Assembly (NCBI RefSeq): GCF_020595125.1
Contig: NZ_JACNMS010000004.1
Location: forward strand, 265,431-329,430
Origin: Jeotgalibacillus aurantiacus
GTDB taxonomy: Bacteria; Bacillota; Bacilli; Bacillales; Jeotgalibacillaceae
Direction: 5' to 3'
Length of the DNA: 64,000 nucleotides
Position 1 is the stretch's first letter; every line of letters starts with the position of its first letter. The position numbers and the translations under genes were made by a program. Shown here in pieces: positions 11,463 to 19,846 of this stretch. The notes under the pieces were generated by a model. That model made no database searches. It was not told the DNA's origin and was given only the letters and a program-made list of their open reading frames with translations.

Positions 11463-11496
11463 AAAAAGTCCGGAGCATTCGTGCTCCGGACTTTTT
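11463..11496 (+). terminator. Terminator behind 6S RNA
   Basis: A perfect 15-bp stem AAAAAGTCCGGAGCA/TGCTCCGGACTTTTT closes a TTCG tetraloop and ends in T residues. Confidence 0.93.
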
Positions 11497-11557
11497 ACAT
11501 TTCACAGATGTCACGATTGCGAAGGGCATTGAATCGGTGATCCATTTCTAAATCTTA

Positions 11558-11586
11558 TTGCACTTATCGGAAAAATACGCTATTCT
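11558..11586 (+). promoter_or_regulatory. Candidate sigma-A promoter of tcdA
   Basis: TTGCAC (11558-11563) and TATTCT (11581-11586) are 17 bases apart, about 36 bases ahead of the tcdA start. Confidence 0.6.
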
Positions 11587-11621
11587 ATTACCGCTAAAGA
11601 AACCATTTGGAGTTGATTAAT

Positions 11622-12380
11622 ATGCTTCACCAATTTTCAAGAAATGAACTTGCGATCGGCCGTGAAGGGATCGATCTTTTAAAAGGAAAAACAGTTGCAG
11701 TACTCGGCATCGGCGGTGTTGGATCTTTCGCAGCAGAAGCACTGGCACGAAGCGGCGTGGGAAGACTCATTCTCGTTGATAAAGATGATGTGGAAATTAC
11801 AAACGTAAACCGTCAGATCATTGCTTTATTGTCAACAGTCGGTCAGCCAAAAGCTGATCTGATGAAAGCACGTATTGCTGACATCAATCCAGAATGTGAA
11901 GTGATTTCACTGAAAATGTTCTATACAGAAGAAACGTATGAAGAATTTTTCAGCTATGGCCTGGATTTTGTAGTCGATGCGTCTGATACGATCGCCTACA
12001 AAATTCATTTGATGAAGGAATGTATCGCACGTGATATCCCGGTTATTTCAAGTATGGGTGCTGCAAATAAAATGGACCCTACAAGATTCCAGATTGCCGA
12101 TATCTCGAAAACGCACACAGATCCGATTGCCAAAGTAATCAGACGTGAGCTACGCAAGCAGGGCATTAAAAAAGGAATTCCGGTTATCTTTTCTGATGAA
12201 AGCCCGATTGTTACAAGAGAAGAAGTGAACAAAACAGTCGGCAAAGAAAACGCACCGATCCGGAAAGCCAAAATGCCGCCATCATCTAATGCATTTGTAC
12301 CATCCGTCGCTGGATTAGTTGCAGCAAGTCATGTCATTAACACTTTATTGAAAGATATAGAAATTAAAAGAGTGCGATAA
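11622..12380 (+). CDS. tcdA: tRNA threonylcarbamoyladenosine dehydratase (CsdL/TcdA)
   Basis: TcdA uses ATP to dehydrate t6A37 of ANN-decoding tRNAs into cyclic ct6A. The 252-residue protein is of the ThiF/E1-like fold: the dinucleotide loop VLGIGGVGSFAAEALARSG is near residues 26-45, DKDDVEITNVNRQ follows near 55-68, and the conserved ISSMGAANKMDPTRF near 140. It is nearly colinear with B. subtilis YrvM and occupies the same position behind aspS and 6S RNA. The ATG at 11622 has TTGGAGTTG before it; a TTG at 11607 sits in that ribosome site and is not the start. Confidence 0.95.
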   Translation: MLHQFSRNELAIGREGIDLLKGKTVAVLGIGGVGSFAAEALARSGVGRLILVDKDDVEITNVNRQIIALLSTVGQPKADLMKARIADINPECEVISLKMFYTEETYEEFFSYGLDFVVDASDTIAYKIHLMKECIARDIPVISSMGAANKMDPTRFQIADISKTHTDPIAKVIRRELRKQGIKKGIPVIFSDESPIVTREEVNKTVGKENAPIRKAKMPPSSNAFVPSVAGLVAASHVINTLLKDIEIKRVR

Positions 12381-12526
12381 TAAAGTGACAAAAATATGAA
12401 CAAACTTTAGTGCACAGTAAATTAAATATAATGCTAAAACTCTATACTATTCTCTTGGTAACAAAACATTCAGAATACGTTTAATACCACGATGAATTAA
12501 ACTAAGCTAAACATTATAAACCTAAA

Positions 12527-12641
12527 GTGCCGGGTCATTCCGTAGACTCCTGCGGCAGAGAAGCGACAGGTGAGACAGCGTGATGCGAAGCATTAGCTGG
12601 CTCACCGCGCGGCCGCGGAAAGCGAAGGAATGACCCGGCAC
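12527..12641 (+). repeat. Interspersed palindromic element, copy 1
   Basis: Perfect 15-bp outer arms GTGCCGGGTCATTCC (12527-12541) and GGAATGACCCGGCAC (12627-12641) enclose a core that includes GTAGACTCCTGCGGCAG and GAAGCGACAGGTGAG. Then comes an inner hairpin (12571-12604; ATGC/GCAT and CAGC/GCTG pairings around GAAG). The same core is found at 18833-18942 (minus), 34313-34551 (minus) and 42231-42286 (plus). It stands in the 379-base gap between tcdA and the ABC genes; the rest of that gap shows only an AT-rich stretch and a terminator. Confidence 0.88.
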
Positions 12642-12664
12642 GGTTTATATAATCAATATCCTGC

Positions 12665-12692
12665 AAAAAAAACGGCCTTGTGCCGTTTTTTT
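12665..12692 (+). terminator. Terminator in the tcdA-ABC gap
   Basis: An A8 run and ACGGC pair with GCCGT and a T8 run around a 5-base loop (stem 12665-12676 with 12682-12692). It ends transcription arriving from tcdA and the repeat. Confidence 0.8.
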
Positions 12693-12759
12693 ATTTTCCT
12701 GAAACTTTTTTCCAAGTAGTCCGTAAATAGGTTGAACAACGAAAAAAGGAGAGGTGAAT

Positions 12760-13692
12760 ATGAGCGGGAAAACAGTAGTTGAACTGAAAAATGTAACAAA
12801 ACAAATTCGCAGTAAAACGATTATTGACAACATATCTTTTAACGTTTACAGCGGCGAAGTGTTCGGATTTTTGGGGCCAAACGGAGCTGGTAAAACGACA
12901 ACGATCCGTATGATTGTCGGTTTGATGAAACTCTCTGGTGGAGATGTCATCATTGACGGTAAAAGCATCAAAACGGATTTTGAAGGAGCGGTCCAGCATG
13001 TCGGGGCCATTGTAGAAAATCCGGAAATGTATAAGTTTATGTCAGGCTATAAAAACCTTGTTCATTACGCAAGAATGTATAAAGGTATTTCAAAGGAAAA
13101 AATTGACGAAGTTGTCAAGCTTGTCGGACTCGAAAAGAGAATTAACGATAAGGTAAAAACGTATTCTCTGGGGATGAGACAAAGACTTGGCATAGCGCAG
13201 AGCTTACTCCATGATCCAAAAGTGCTCATTCTAGATGAGCCGACGAATGGACTTGACCCTGCAGGAATCAGGGAAATTCGTGATTACATAAGAAAATTGG
13301 CAAAAGAAAGAGACATGGCTGTGATCGTATCGAGCCACCTGCTCTCAGAAATGGAAATGATGTGTGACCGGATCGGAATCATTCAGGATGGAAAGCTTGT
13401 TGATGTTCAAACGGTGAACGACTTTATGTCTGAACAGACGCAGGTATTTAAGCTTGAGGTTGAAAATCCGGAGCAGATCATCGGACGGATGCAGGCTGTT
13501 TTTGAAGAATGGAAAGTAGAGCTGGTTGATCAGTCACTTCTTATCAGCTGTACAAAAGAAGATGTACCTCAAATCGTCAAATGGTGTGTTCGGGAAAACG
13601 TTGATATTTATGGAGTCGCTCCGGCAGCTAAAACGCTCGAAGACCGATTCCTTGAAGTAACGAGCAGGAAGGGGGAGCCAGTCAATGTTTAA
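12760..13692 (+). CDS. ABC transporter ATP-binding protein
   Basis: This is the nucleotide-binding subunit of an exporter-type ABC system. Walker A GPNGAGKTT is near residues 40-48, the signature YSLGMRQRLGIAQSL near 138-152, and Walker B with D-loop VLILDEPTNGLDP near 158-170; the switch His is in IVSSHLLSEME. The C-terminal third is typical of the BcrA-like group that pairs with ABC-2 permeases. The start ATG at 12760 follows AGGAGAGGTG. It overlaps the permease gene by 8 bases. The substrate cannot be told; peptide antibiotics are one possibility for this group, but that is inference. Confidence 0.9.
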   Translation: MSGKTVVELKNVTKQIRSKTIIDNISFNVYSGEVFGFLGPNGAGKTTTIRMIVGLMKLSGGDVIIDGKSIKTDFEGAVQHVGAIVENPEMYKFMSGYKNLVHYARMYKGISKEKIDEVVKLVGLEKRINDKVKTYSLGMRQRLGIAQSLLHDPKVLILDEPTNGLDPAGIREIRDYIRKLAKERDMAVIVSSHLLSEMEMMCDRIGIIQDGKLVDVQTVNDFMSEQTQVFKLEVENPEQIIGRMQAVFEEWKVELVDQSLLISCTKEDVPQIVKWCVRENVDIYGVAPAAKTLEDRFLEVTSRKGEPVNV

Positions 13693-14608
13693 TTTAATTC
13701 GTAACGAATGGATGAAGCTGTTCAGCCGGGTTGCAACCTATATCATGATCGGTCTGTTAGTCGTTGCAGTTGCGGGGTCCACTGTGATTTATGCTTTCAT
13801 CTCGAACATGGAAGAAACAGAAGGTGGATCGTGGCAGGCGCAGCTTGAGACTCAAAATGCGCAGATCGAAGCCGGCGAAGCTTTTGTGATGGATCCCGAA
13901 GCGCAGGTGGCTATCAATAATTATGCACTTGAGAACGATATTGAACCAAACACATCCGGAACTGCATGGTCATATCTGGAAAACAATGCATTATTAATCT
14001 CCCTTATTGGATTGTTTGCGATTATCGTAGCGTCCGGAATCGTGGCAAGTGAATTTTCATGGGGAACGATCAAGCTACTGATGATCCGTCCAATTTCAAG
14101 ATGGAAGATTCTTTTATCGAAGTTTTTAACCGTAGGTGCGTTCGGTATGCTGCTCGTTGCGATCACCGCTGTTTTATCCATTATTTTAGGTTTCATTTTC
14201 TTCGATTCAGGTTCTTCGGTAAGACTTGCTTACGTAGACGGAGTAGTGGAAGAAAGCAATATGATTTTCTACCTTGTGAAGATTTATTTCTACAGCTCCA
14301 TTGATGTAATTTTGCTGACGGCGATGGCGTTTATGATTTCAGCTGTGTTCAGAAACAGCTCGCTTGCGATTGGAATTAGCCTATTCCTGTTGTTTGTTGG
14401 TGGAACGGTCACAAGCTTTATCGCCATGTATTATGACTGGGCTAAATACAGCCTTTTTGCCAATACAAGCCTTGCGATGTATGAGATGAATATGCCGATT
14501 GTAGAAGGGATGACGATGACGTTCTCTGTGATCATGATTTTGATCTACTTTGCGATCTTTATGGTGCTGGCGTTTACAGTGTTTACGAAAAGAGATATTG
14601 CAAGCTGA
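13685..14608 (+). CDS. ABC-2 type transporter permease
   Basis: The 307-residue integral membrane partner of the preceding ATPase. A first membrane segment near residues 18-40 is followed by an extracellular loop of about 65 residues rich in Glu/Gln, then five further hydrophobic segments (near 100-120, 145-170, 205-230, 235-255 and 280-300). This topology is that of ABC2_membrane permeases in bacitracin-resistance-like systems. The start overlaps the ATPase end and has AAGGGGGAG ahead of it. A bidirectional terminator separates it from rarA. Confidence 0.88.
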   Translation: MFNLIRNEWMKLFSRVATYIMIGLLVVAVAGSTVIYAFISNMEETEGGSWQAQLETQNAQIEAGEAFVMDPEAQVAINNYALENDIEPNTSGTAWSYLENNALLISLIGLFAIIVASGIVASEFSWGTIKLLMIRPISRWKILLSKFLTVGAFGMLLVAITAVLSIILGFIFFDSGSSVRLAYVDGVVEESNMIFYLVKIYFYSSIDVILLTAMAFMISAVFRNSSLAIGISLFLLFVGGTVTSFIAMYYDWAKYSLFANTSLAMYEMNMPIVEGMTMTFSVIMILIYFAIFMVLAFTVFTKRDIAS

Positions 14609-14610
14609 TG

Positions 14611-14650
14611 AAAAAAGGACCGGACTGTTTCATATGTCCGGTCTTTTTTA
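14611..14650. terminator. Bidirectional terminator between ABC permease and rarA
   Basis: GACCGGAC (14618-14625) pairs with GTCCGGTC (14636-14643); an A6 run before and a T6 run after make it suitable for both converging genes. Confidence 0.85.
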
Positions 14651-14657
14651 ATTGTAT

Positions 14658-15923
14658 TCACTTTTTGTTCATGTTTCCGTATATCTGTTTCAGTGCCTGT
14701 TCGAACTTCCCGGTTTCTTTTGGTTCGTAATATCTCGCCGATTTCAAATTGTCAGGCAGATATTGCTGTTCCACCCAGCCGCTTGGGTAGCTGTGTGGGT
14801 ATTTGTATTCGGTTCCGCGTCCGAGTTTTTCAGCACCTTTATAATGAGCATCTTTTAAATGGTTCGGTACTGACCCTGCTTTTCCTTTTCTTATATCTGA
14901 CAGTGCGCTGTCGATCGCTGAAATAGCGGAGTTGGATTTCGGCGTCAGGCAGAGTTCAATGACTGCCGCAGCAAGTGGAATTCGAGCTTCAGGAAAGCCC
15001 AGCCTTTCAGCTGATTCAATCGCTGCCAGGGTCCGATGACCGGCCTGGGGGTTGGCGAGCCCGACATCTTCATAGGCAATGACAAGAAGTCTTCTTGCGA
15101 TTGTGGGCATGTCTCCTGCTTCAATTAACCGGGCAAGATAATGAAGGGCAGCATTGACATCGCTGCCTCTGATGGATTTTTGAAAAGCGCTCATCACATC
15201 ATAGTGTGCGTCTCCGTCCTTGTCGTGTGCGAAGTAATTTTTCTGCAGACACTCTTCGGCCGTTTCAACATCAATTATGATTTCCCCTTCTTTTTCCTCT
15301 GTTGACATCACTGCGAGCTCGAGGGCGTTCAGTGCACTTCTGACATCCCCATTGCTGGCGTTAGAAAAATGATCGAGTGCCTCATCAGTCAGCCTGACCT
15401 GCTCTGTGCCAAGTCCGCGTTCCTCATCATCAAGTGCACGTAAAATCGCTTTTTTCATTTCATCAGGTGTTAAAGGGGTCAGTTCAAATATCTGACATCG
15501 GCTCCTGATCGCAGGGTTAATGGCATGATAAGGGTTACTTGTGGTTGCCCCGATCATGACAATCAATCCGCTTTCTAAATGTGGTAAGAGAAAATCCTGC
15601 TTCGTTTTATCAAGCCGGTGGACTTCATCAAGCAAAAGAATGACCCTGCCTGACATTTTAGCCTCCTGCACGACAATTTCCATATCCTTTTTATTGTTCG
15701 TCACGGCATTCAGAGAACGGAATGCATATTTCGTGCTGCCTGCAATCGCTGAAGCAATCGACGTTTTACCGATTCCAGGTGGTCCGTATAGAATCATGGA
15801 TGAAAGCTGTTTCGCTTTCACCATTCGTCTGATGATTTTCCCTTCTCCGACAAGGTGCTGCTGACCGATGATTTCATCAATATCAGACGGTCTCATCCGA
15901 AAGGCAAGCGGTTTTTTCGCCAT
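14658..15923 (-). CDS. rarA: Replication-associated recombination protein RarA (MgsA)
   Basis: RarA is a clamp-loader-like AAA+ ATPase that acts at stalled forks with SSB and the replisome. The 421-residue length equals B. subtilis YrvN/RarA. Walker A GPPGIGKTS is near residues 45-53, Walker B LLLDEVHRLDK near 94-104, sensor 1 IGATTSNP near 122, and the arginine-finger segment AIRSRCQIFEL near 135. The C-terminal tetramerisation domain follows. The ATG at 15923 has CAGGAGTG before it; a GTG three codons upstream lies within that site. Confidence 0.96.
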   Translation of the reverse strand: MAKKPLAFRMRPSDIDEIIGQQHLVGEGKIIRRMVKAKQLSSMILYGPPGIGKTSIASAIAGSTKYAFRSLNAVTNNKKDMEIVVQEAKMSGRVILLLDEVHRLDKTKQDFLLPHLESGLIVMIGATTSNPYHAINPAIRSRCQIFELTPLTPDEMKKAILRALDDEERGLGTEQVRLTDEALDHFSNASNGDVRSALNALELAVMSTEEKEGEIIIDVETAEECLQKNYFAHDKDGDAHYDVMSAFQKSIRGSDVNAALHYLARLIEAGDMPTIARRLLVIAYEDVGLANPQAGHRTLAAIESAERLGFPEARIPLAAAVIELCLTPKSNSAISAIDSALSDIRKGKAGSVPNHLKDAHYKGAEKLGRGTEYKYPHSYPSGWVEQQYLPDNLKSARYYEPKETGKFEQALKQIYGNMNKK

Positions 15924-16046
15924 AGTTATCACTCCTGTAAGATCACTTCTTCCATCATAGTCTATCAGTTACCCTTAATGCCAATCGAAGCGGTTATATG
16001 CTATAATGGCTAAAGCAAAAAAGACGTTAACAAAGGTGGAGACAAG

Positions 16047-16466
16047 ATGAAGATTTCGACAAAGGGCCGTTACGGATTAACGATCATGATTGAGCTTGCT
16101 AAAAATCATGGTGAAGGGCCAACGTCATTAAAATCAATTGCCAAAACACATGATCTTTCCGAGCATTACCTTGAGCAGCTGATCGCACCGCTTCGTAATG
16201 CCGGATTTGTAAAAAGTATCAGGGGTGCCTACGGCGGTTACGTACTGGCTGATGAACCTGGGAATATCACAGCCGGTGATGTAATCCGTGTACTGGAAGG
16301 ACCGATCAGTCCAGTCGAAGGAATAGAGAATGAAGCGCCGCCTCAAAGAGAGCTGTGGATCCGGATTCGTGATGCAGTGAAAAATGTTCTGGATCATACA
16401 ACGATTGAAGATCTGGCAAACTACACAGAAGAAGGCGAATCAGACGCCTATATGTTTTATATTTAA
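16047..16466 (+). CDS. cymR: Rrf2-family repressor of cysteine metabolism CymR
   Basis: CymR represses cystine uptake and cysteine synthesis genes, working in complex with CysK. The 139-residue protein begins MKISTKGRYGL with a winged helix covering residues 1-80 (HYLEQLIAPLRNAGFVKSIRGAYGGY). It lacks the three-cysteine Fe-S cluster of IscR/NsrR, which is as expected for CymR. It is the first gene of cymR-yrvO-mnmA, as in B. subtilis. A TATAAT at 16002-16007 is a good -10; no convincing -35 was found. Confidence 0.95.
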   Translation: MKISTKGRYGLTIMIELAKNHGEGPTSLKSIAKTHDLSEHYLEQLIAPLRNAGFVKSIRGAYGGYVLADEPGNITAGDVIRVLEGPISPVEGIENEAPPQRELWIRIRDAVKNVLDHTTIEDLANYTEEGESDAYMFYI

Positions 16467-16483
16467 TTGGAGGGACTACGATC

Positions 16484-17626
16484 ATGAATCACATTTATGC
16501 TGATCATGCAGCTACAACCCCTGTCCATCCGGAAGTGGCTGATGTTCTCGTTCAAACACTGACGTCGAGCTACGGGAATCCGTCCAGTATTCATGGAACA
16601 GGCAGGGAAGCAAGGAAAATTCTTGACGATGCAAGAACATCGATTGCAAGACAGATCGGTGTTCATTTTAATGAGATCATCTTTACAAGCGGCGGGACGG
16701 AAGCGGATAACCTGGCGATTTTCGGAACGGCAGAATCAATGAAATCAAAAGGCAATCACATCATTACGACTGCTGTTGAACACCACGCGGTTTTACATCC
16801 GTGCCAGGAGCTTGAGAAAAAGGGATATGATGTTACGTATCTCCCTGTTGATCAAAATGGAAAAATCAGCGTCGATGATGTCAAGAAAGCGTTAAGAGAA
16901 GACACGATTCTGGTCACGATTATGTTTGGTAATAATGAAGTGGGTACAATACAGCCGATTGAGGAAATTGGCGCGCTGCTGAAGGATCATCAGGCCGTGT
17001 TTCACACGGATGCTGTTCAGGCGTTCGGGCTCTTGTTATTTGATCCAAAAGAACTTGGTATTGATCTATTCTCGGTTTCGGCCCATAAAATTAACGGCCC
17101 GAAAGGTATCGGCTTTTTATATGCAAGAGAAGGAATCTCGCTTTCCCCTGGTCTTTTTGGTGGCGAGCAGGAGCGTAAAAAGAGAGCGGGTACAGAAAAT
17201 ACAGCGGCGATTGCAGCGCTGGCAAAAGCAGTGGAAATGGCCTTTCAGAACAGAGATGAGAAGATTGCTGAGCTGAATGCGATCCGCCATGCGATGATTG
17301 AAGAATTAAACAGCCTGAATGTCCGCTATGAGCAGAACGGATCACTTGAGGACAGTCTTCCACACGTGCTAAACTTAAGCATTCATGGTGCAGACGTTGA
17401 ATCTCTTCTGGTCAACCTGGATCTTGAAGGGGTGGCTGTATCGAGCGGTTCCGCATGTACAGCTGGTTCAATCGAGCCTTCACATGTTTTATCCGCTATG
17501 TTTGGGGAAGGGAATGAGAAGCTTTTTAACTCCATCCGGTTCAGTTTTGGATACGGTAATACAGTTGAGGATGGTAAAAAGATCGCTCAGACGCTGAAAA
17601 AAATCATGGACCGTTTTACAAAATAG
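16484..17626 (+). CDS. yrvO: Cysteine desulfurase (NifS/IscS-like, YrvO type)
   Basis: This PLP enzyme takes sulfur from cysteine as a persulfide and hands it to the neighbouring MnmA for 2-thiouridine synthesis. The 380-residue chain shows YADHAATTPVHPEV at the start, the PLP lysine in SVSAHKINGPKG near residue 200, and the catalytic cysteine in SSGSACTAGSIEPSHVL near 325. The C-terminal loop and its location next to mnmA identify the YrvO branch rather than SufS or NifZ types. The ribosome site is TTGGAGGGAC, 17 bases after cymR stops. Confidence 0.95.
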   Translation: MNHIYADHAATTPVHPEVADVLVQTLTSSYGNPSSIHGTGREARKILDDARTSIARQIGVHFNEIIFTSGGTEADNLAIFGTAESMKSKGNHIITTAVEHHAVLHPCQELEKKGYDVTYLPVDQNGKISVDDVKKALREDTILVTIMFGNNEVGTIQPIEEIGALLKDHQAVFHTDAVQAFGLLLFDPKELGIDLFSVSAHKINGPKGIGFLYAREGISLSPGLFGGEQERKKRAGTENTAAIAALAKAVEMAFQNRDEKIAELNAIRHAMIEELNSLNVRYEQNGSLEDSLPHVLNLSIHGADVESLLVNLDLEGVAVSSGSACTAGSIEPSHVLSAMFGEGNEKLFNSIRFSFGYGNTVEDGKKIAQTLKKIMDRFTK

Positions 17627-17648
17627 TCACGGTTAATCTATAGAATAA

Positions 17649-18776
<1,128 letters not shown>

Positions 18777-18782
18777 TACAGG

Positions 18783-18818
18783 AAGCGGAACATGTGATGT
18801 GTTCCGCTTTTGTTTTTT
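18783..18818 (+). terminator. Terminator after mnmA
   Basis: AAGCGGAACA (18783-18792) pairs with TGTTCCGCTT (18800-18809); TTTGTTTTTT follows. Confidence 0.9.
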
Positions 18819-18832
18819 ATTATTGGAGAACC

Positions 18833-18942
18833 GGGCCTGGGGCATCCTTCGCTCGCGCGCCGCGCGGTGAGCCAGCTGTGCTTCGCACATCTGGCTCACC
18901 TGTCGCTTCTCTGCCGCAGGAGTCTACGGATGCCCCAGGCCC
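18833..18942 (-). repeat. Interspersed palindromic element, copy 2
   Basis: Same core as copy 1, reversed. Outer arms are GGGCCTGGGGCATCC (18833-18847) and GGATGCCCCAGGCCC (18928-18942), a perfect 15-bp pairing whose sequence differs from the copy 1 arms. The inner hairpin GTGAGCCAG/CTGGCTCAC lies at 18867-18899. It occupies much of the 388-base gap between mnmA and yrrB; the rest is AT-rich, with a TATACT (19123-19128) that could be the yrrB -10. Confidence 0.88.
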
Positions 18943-19164
18943 TTTAAGTTTTTACATACAACTTATCTTTTTGAAAAGGAAAGAAAAACCCGTTTCTTTA
19001 GACGGAGAAGCTTCCGAATATCCAGTCTTTTTTTATGTATCTTCAAAATTATATAAAATCAGACTTGGTTAAATATATTGCCATTTACATAAGCCATGAG
19101 TCAGTTTTTACCGAACATATGTTATACTGATGGCACAAATTTAATCAGATTCAGGAGTGGAAAG

Positions 19165-19830
19165 ATGAGTTCTTTAAATGATCAGGCGATTGCATTAATA
19201 CAGGAAGGAAAGTATGAGGAGGCGCTTCAGCTGTTGAATCAGCAGATTGAAGAAAATCCGAATGATGCAGCGGCTTATATTAACTTTGGTAATATTCTTG
19301 CGCAGTTTAATGAAATTGAGAAAGCGGAGCGTTTTTATCAGAAGGCGATTACGCTTGATGAGAAAGCGGGAGCGGCTTATTATTCGCTGGCAAACCTGTA
19401 TTATAATCAGGAGCGTTTTCAGGAGGCAGCGGTACTGTATGAGAAGGCTGTTCACAATGGCATTCAGGACAGCGATGCTTATTTTATGCTCGGTATGTCT
19501 TTTGTGAATCAGGATCAGACAAAGCTTGCTTTACCTTATTTGCAGCGTGCTTCTGAGCTGACTGAAGAGGATGCGGAAGTGTTCTTTCAGTATGGACTTG
19601 CCCTTGCAAAGATTGAGCAGGGAGAAGAGGCGATCAGAAACCTGAAGCTTGCGGTTGAGCTGGATGCCGAGCATGCAGACGCCCTGTATAATCTCGGTGT
19701 GGCTTATGCTGGTTTTGTGGAGGATGCGAAAGCCGCAATTGACTGTTTTGAACGTGCAATTGAGGTTCAGCCGGATCATTATCTGGCATTAAACGGACGT
19801 CAGATTATGAAGCAGGCACTTGAACAATAA
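19165..19830 (+). CDS. yrrB: Tetratricopeptide-repeat protein
   Basis: A soluble 221-residue protein built almost wholly of TPR helix pairs (about six), with repeated A.YY.LA.L/AAA.Y..L patterns such as AAYINFGNILAQF, AAYYSLANLYYN and ALYNLGVAYAGF. TPRs mediate protein-protein contacts; the partner is unknown. Position between mnmA and recD2 matches B. subtilis yrrB. A start 23 codons upstream at 19096 is possible in frame, but CAGGAGTGG is placed for the ATG at 19165 and the extra segment has no TPR character. Confidence 0.9.
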   Translation: MSSLNDQAIALIQEGKYEEALQLLNQQIEENPNDAAAYINFGNILAQFNEIEKAERFYQKAITLDEKAGAAYYSLANLYYNQERFQEAAVLYEKAVHNGIQDSDAYFMLGMSFVNQDQTKLALPYLQRASELTEEDAEVFFQYGLALAKIEQGEEAIRNLKLAVELDAEHADALYNLGVAYAGFVEDAKAAIDCFERAIEVQPDHYLALNGRQIMKQALEQ

Positions 19831-19846
19831 TTCGGGAGGACTCGGG

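Noticed and set aside
12527..12641. Copy 1 of the palindromic element as the tcdA terminator
   Set aside because: It is 147 bases from the gene, has no T tail, and has relatives elsewhere that follow genes already ended by their own terminators.
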